DNA from: Treponema sp. UBA4326
GTDB lineage: Bacteria > Spirochaetota > Spirochaetia > Treponematales > Treponemataceae
Direction: 5' to 3'
Length of the DNA stretch: 7,624 nucleotides
NCBI GenBank assembly: GCA_002393835.1
Contig: DGTW01000184.1
Span: 1 to 7,624, forward strand
Position 1 is the first letter of the stretch. Each line of letters starts with the position of its first letter. Below the pieces are notes generated by a model that saw nothing but the letters and a program-made list of their open reading frames with translations, was not told the origin of the DNA and did no database searches. Shown here one piece after another: positions 5,115 through 7,624 of this stretch. A program made the position numbers and the translations under genes.

Positions 5115-5633
5115 ATGGTAAAGACACTTATTCTTTATTTTTCAGTATACGATTCAACACGGCGCCTGGCAGAAGAAATTGCCCGTCAGACTGGCGGTGA
5201 CCTTCTGGAAATTGAACCGGTAATTCCTTACGACAAAAACCGCGACCACTATGACGCGCTGGCAGCCTACGCTAAAAAGGAACACGACGAAGACCAGCGT
5301 CCTGCAATCAAAAATGCAATTGATCTTTCTGACTACGACACTGTTTTTATCGGTTACCCGATGTGGTGGTACACCTTCCCCATGATTATCTACACGCTTT
5401 TTGACACTGTGAATTTTTCGGGAAAGACGGTCGTTCCATTCAATACCCACATGGGAAGCAGAGACGGCGGAACCTATAAAACCGTTCGTGAAAAGGCAAG
5501 GGGCGCAACCGTTCTTGAAGGTCTTCCTGTTTCTATGAAAGAAGCAGAAGGCGGTGCCGGCAAGTCTGTAGAAAAATGGCTTACAAAGCTTGGGCTTAAA
5601 AAATACGTCGAGTCAAGGCACGCTCACGCTTAA
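5115..5633 (+). CDS. Flavodoxin (cytoplasmic, flavodoxin_4-like)
   Basis: 172 residues, no signal peptide. Flavodoxins carry FMN and pass one or two electrons between reductases and enzymes. The FMN phosphate loop is 'YFSVYDSTRRLAEEI' (8-22), the second strand region 'DYDTVFIGYPMWWYTFP' (73-89) supplies aromatic residues beside the flavin, and 'PFNTHMGSRDGGT' (108-120) is the third loop. These match the long-chain flavodoxin-like group common in gut anaerobes. Start at 5115 has AAGGAG (5102-5107) seven bases upstream. It is divergent from the LysR gene and probably its main target. The last residues, about VESRHAHA, are encoded within a 9-pair hairpin that spans the stop codon, so the natural C-terminus may have been replaced by repeat sequence. 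Redox partner is unknown. Confidence 0.92.
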   Translation: MVKTLILYFSVYDSTRRLAEEIARQTGGDLLEIEPVIPYDKNRDHYDALAAYAKKEHDEDQRPAIKNAIDLSDYDTVFIGYPMWWYTFPMIIYTLFDTVNFSGKTVVPFNTHMGSRDGGTYKTVREKARGATVLEGLPVSMKEAEGGAGKSVEKWLTKLGLKKYVESRHAHA

Positions 5634-5643
5634 AGCCTTGACT
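5611..5643 (+). repeat. Hairpin spanning the flavodoxin 1 stop codon
   Basis: AGTCAAGGC (5611-5619) pairs perfectly with GCCTTGACT (5635-5643) across a 15-base loop containing the TAA stop (5631-5633). No T run follows. It may be part of a dispersed repeat that supplied the last codons, or an mRNA 3' stabilising structure. Confidence 0.55.
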
Positions 5644-5651
5644 TCGCCGTT

Positions 5652-5677
5652 TTGAGGGTTTTGTAATAACCCCTCAA
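5652..5677 (+). terminator. Weak terminator-like hairpin after flavodoxin 1
   Basis: TTGAGGG (5652-5658) pairs with CCCTCAA (5671-5677) around a 12-base loop; a GGGTT/AACCC pairing with one bulged C extends it. The following TAAAATC lacks a proper T run, so it may attenuate or protect rather than stop transcription into flavodoxin 2. Confidence 0.35.
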
Positions 5678-5689
5678 TAAAATCTGGGC

Positions 5690-5770
5690 GCAACCGCCGG
5701 CAAGCGGCGGTCGGGTGTTCCGCGGCTTACCTACGTACGGTCTGCTATCGCAGACTGCTTCGCACCGCTC
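5690..5770 (+). repeat. Dispersed GC-rich repeat between the flavodoxin genes
   Basis: Contains ACCGCCG-GCAAG-CGGCGGT (5693-5711) and GTCTGC-TATC-GCAGAC (5740-5755). The first hairpin resembles the one at 4931-4949 in the flavodoxin 1 leader. The gap 5634-5814 contains no gene and no clear promoter, so flavodoxin 2 may be transcribed from upstream. Confidence 0.55.
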
Positions 5771-5814
5771 CATACCCTTGCGCATCTTACACATAAATAT
5801 CTGGAGGAAAACTC

Positions 5815-6387
5815 ATGAAAATCAAATCAATTATCTTAACTGCACTTATTGCAATTGCCGCAACAAGCGGATTATTTGCTCAGAACAAAGCTGATGCAAA
5901 ATCGAACAACAAGACCCTGGTAGTGTATTTTTCATGGTCAGGAAATCTTGACAAAATGGCACACTGGATTGCTGATGAAACAGGCGGAGACTTGCGGCGT
6001 GTAACTGCAAAAGAAGCTTATCCGGAAGATTACAACAAAGTTGCTGACCGCGCAAAAAATGAAAAGGATAAGGGGATCCGTCCTGCAATCAACGTGAACA
6101 TTACAAAAGAAGAAATGGCAAACTACGACACAATCTATTTCGGTTTCCCTGTCTGGTGGTACGACCTTCCTATGCCAATGTGGACCTTCCTCGAAAGCTA
6201 CGACTTTAAAGGAAAAACAATTATCCCTTTCTTCTCCCACGAAGGAAGCTCAAACGGAGCAAATGCTCTTCCTACTGTTGAAAAGCTTGCAAAGGGTGCA
6301 AGTGTAAAATCAAAGGACGCACTTTCCATCCGTGGTGGCAATGTTGCAAAATCAGAAAAGGAAGTTCGTGCATGGGTAAAGAAATAA
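5815..6387 (+). CDS. Exported flavodoxin with Sec signal peptide
   Basis: 190 residues. Residues 1-22 form a signal peptide (MKIK, hydrophobic core IILTALIAIAATSG, cleavage likely after LFA). The mature domain starts near residue 33 with the FMN phosphate loop 'VVYFSWSGNLDKMA' (36-49), followed by 'NYDTIYFGFPVWWYDLPMPM' (103-122) with the flavin-stacking aromatics and 'PFFSHEGSSNGA' (138-149). Motif for motif it matches flavodoxin 1, so the pair are paralogues, one cytoplasmic and one outside the membrane. FMN binding outside would need exported FMN, as known for ApbE-dependent systems. The ribosome site GGAGG (5803-5807) is seven bases from the ATG. Its end overlaps the next gene by 16 bases. 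The electron donor is unknown; an anchored state cannot be excluded if the signal is uncleaved. Confidence 0.9.
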   Translation: MKIKSIILTALIAIAATSGLFAQNKADAKSNNKTLVVYFSWSGNLDKMAHWIADETGGDLRRVTAKEAYPEDYNKVADRAKNEKDKGIRPAINVNITKEEMANYDTIYFGFPVWWYDLPMPMWTFLESYDFKGKTIIPFFSHEGSSNGANALPTVEKLAKGASVKSKDALSIRGGNVAKSEKEVRAWVKK

Positions 6388-7175
6388 AAAGATTTCTTGT
6401 GCTCTGTTCTTTTGTAATTATGCTGGACGGCGGACTGTTTGCAGAATCAGTTACTTTTGGAAAAGACAATATCCGTGGTTTCACCTTTGACAATGTATTT
6501 CATTCGGATTCAGACGGCGATATTCACTTTGGCCTGTATGTTCCAAAAGCCTACGACGGAAAAGAAGCCTATGCGCTTTTTATAACACTTCCCGGATACG
6601 AAGGACTTCATTTCCAGGGCGTGGGTAGAAACATTAAAGCAGAGGACTACGGAATTGAAGCACAAAAATATAACGCTAAGATGATTATCGTGGCTCCTCA
6701 GCTTTCGGATTGGAGGATGACAAGCGCAAAACAGACGGTAGCCCTTACAAAATATTTTCTTGACCATTACAAGATTGACCGCTCAAAGGTCTACCTGAAC
6801 GGCTATTCTGGTGGCGGGGAAACTGGTTCCCTTGTGATGCAGATTGCGCCGGAACTCTACACGGCTTTTCTTCATTGTTCTTCCCAGTGGGATGGAGAGT
6901 TAGATCCTCTTGTTCGCGCAAGAAGGCCAGTCTACCTTGTCACCGGCAGAAACGACACTTATTACGGAAGATCTTCGGTTCAAAAAACATACCTCCAGCT
7001 TGTAGGACTGTATAAAAAGGAAGGCTTATCTGAAGACGAGATAGAAAAACTCGTGACAATGGACTTAAAAGAACAAAGTTATTTTGAAGCGCGAGGAGTA
7101 AAAGACCAGCACGGAGGCGGCGGCCTTTTTGCACATGATGAGGCGATTATGGGCTGGCTGTTTGGAGATCATTAA
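6372..7175 (+). CDS. Secreted alpha/beta hydrolase (esterase-like)
   Basis: 267 residues with a signal peptide at 1-24 (MGKEIKR, core FLVLCSFVIML, cleavage likely after LFA). The nucleophile elbow is G144-Y-S146-G-G-G, Ser146 being catalytic. Asp195 in 'TGRNDTYYG' is the probable acid, and His247 in 'KDQHGGGGLFAHDEAIMGWL' the probable catalytic histidine, with His255 as alternative. The upstream 'TLPGYEG' (72-78) is the oxyanion-side strand. These features fit secreted esterases or PHB-depolymerase-like hydrolases. The start overlaps flavodoxin 2 by 16 bases, and its AAGGAAG site (6358-6364) lies inside that gene, so translation is probably coupled. It precedes a second, lipoprotein esterase by 25 bases. 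The ester substrate cannot be deduced. Confidence 0.88.
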   Translation: MGKEIKRFLVLCSFVIMLDGGLFAESVTFGKDNIRGFTFDNVFHSDSDGDIHFGLYVPKAYDGKEAYALFITLPGYEGLHFQGVGRNIKAEDYGIEAQKYNAKMIIVAPQLSDWRMTSAKQTVALTKYFLDHYKIDRSKVYLNGYSGGGETGSLVMQIAPELYTAFLHCSSQWDGELDPLVRARRPVYLVTGRNDTYYGRSSVQKTYLQLVGLYKKEGLSEDEIEKLVTMDLKEQSYFEARGVKDQHGGGGLFAHDEAIMGWLFGDH

Positions 7176-7200
7176 TAGCAGGAAAAAGCTGGAGGTACAG

Positions 7201-7624
7201 ATGATTACAAAACAAAAATCACTATTCGTACTGTTATTCGTCATATTAATCTGCGGCTGCAGTAAAGAAGATCTGAACGCTCAAAGCTCAAAGCAGAACG
7301 GACAGGGGGCTATCATGAATAATCAAACAGGATTCACGGTGTCTGTTCCTGCGGAATACACACGGCAGGCTTCGCAAAAAGGCAGGGTTGAACGATTGGA
7401 GTACGATTCAAAAGATTATGCCGGAAATGGAAAAGCAATCACCAAGACGGCCTATGTATACACACCTTACGGCTACAATGAAAAAGGAAGCGAGCGTTAC
7501 GACATTCTCTACCTCATGCATGGCTGGGGCGGTCACGCTGGCGAGTATTTTGAAATGGCGGAAATCAAAAACGTCTTTGACAATATGATTTCAAAAGGAC
7601 AGATTAAACCGCTCATAGTTGTTT
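7201..7624 (+). CDS. Lipoprotein esterase, EstD/feruloyl-esterase-like (3' truncated by window)
   Basis: The frame from ATG 7201 stays open to the window edge (141 residues visible). Residues 1-20 are a lipoprotein signal: MITKQK, hydrophobic core, lipobox ICGC with Cys20 as lipid anchor. After a flexible Ser/Gln/Asn-rich linker, 'TGFTVSVPAEYTRQA' is followed by 'KTAYVYTPYGYNE' (82-94) and 'YDILYLMHGWGGHAGEYF' (100-117). The last is the beta strand and HG oxyanion motif of the esterase family that includes XynZ-type feruloyl esterases. The nucleophile lies beyond the window. A GGAGG site (7191-7195) is five bases from the ATG. It is the fourth gene of the rightward block, following the secreted hydrolase, so both could act on esterified plant or diet compounds at the cell surface. 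Confidence 0.85.
   Translation, partial: MITKQKSLFVLLFVILICGCSKEDLNAQSSKQNGQGAIMNNQTGFTVSVPAEYTRQASQKGRVERLEYDSKDYAGNGKAITKTAYVYTPYGYNEKGSERYDILYLMHGWGGHAGEYFEMAEIKNVFDNMISKGQIKPLIVV

Overview
The window reads as accessory chromosomal DNA of a host-associated anaerobe. My best guess is a Treponema-like spirochaete, inferred from the style of the short GC-rich dispersed inverted repeats between genes and from signal peptides ending in LFA-Q or LFA-E. No rRNA or marker gene is present, so this is not proven. No tRNA, rRNA, CRISPR array, transposase or phage gene is visible.

Layout from left to right. The first 53 bases are the tail of a rightward gene, possibly a LysR-type regulator. A leftward pair follows: an aldo/keto reductase (863-1705) and downstream of it a left-handed beta-helix O-acetyltransferase (177-761). 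A gene-poor, repeat-rich stretch (1706-2078) separates these from a second leftward unit. That unit holds a secreted SnoaL/NTF2-like protein (2576-3067) and a lipoprotein NTF2-like gene (2079-2522) interrupted by one in-frame TAG just after its lipobox. To the right is a rightward, decayed carboxymuconolactone decarboxylase-family gene with a signal peptide (3498-3847). It has lost its first frame by an apparent one-base deletion in a C run, seems to lack the front of the domain, and has a TGA where the family usually has an aromatic residue.

A leftward LysR-type regulator (3963-4814) diverges from a rightward block across a regulatory region with two promoter candidates and two inverted repeats. 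The rightward block is a cytoplasmic flavodoxin (5115-5633), a second flavodoxin with a Sec signal peptide (5815-6387), a secreted alpha/beta hydrolase overlapping it by 16 bases (6372-7175), and the start of a lipoprotein esterase of the EstD/feruloyl-esterase type (7201 to the window edge).

How they may work together (inference): LysR, flavodoxin, aldo/keto reductase, CMD-family and SnoaL-like genes look like a redox or stress-response cassette. The unusual point is that most of the non-regulatory products carry export signals: flavodoxin 2, the hydrolase, the esterase lipoprotein, SnoaL, the NTF2 lipoprotein and the CMD remnant. Together they would form a cell-envelope module for handling small, possibly ester-linked or quinone-like compounds. 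Two of the genes are broken, so the left part of the module appears to be decaying while the flavodoxin-hydrolase-esterase part looks intact.
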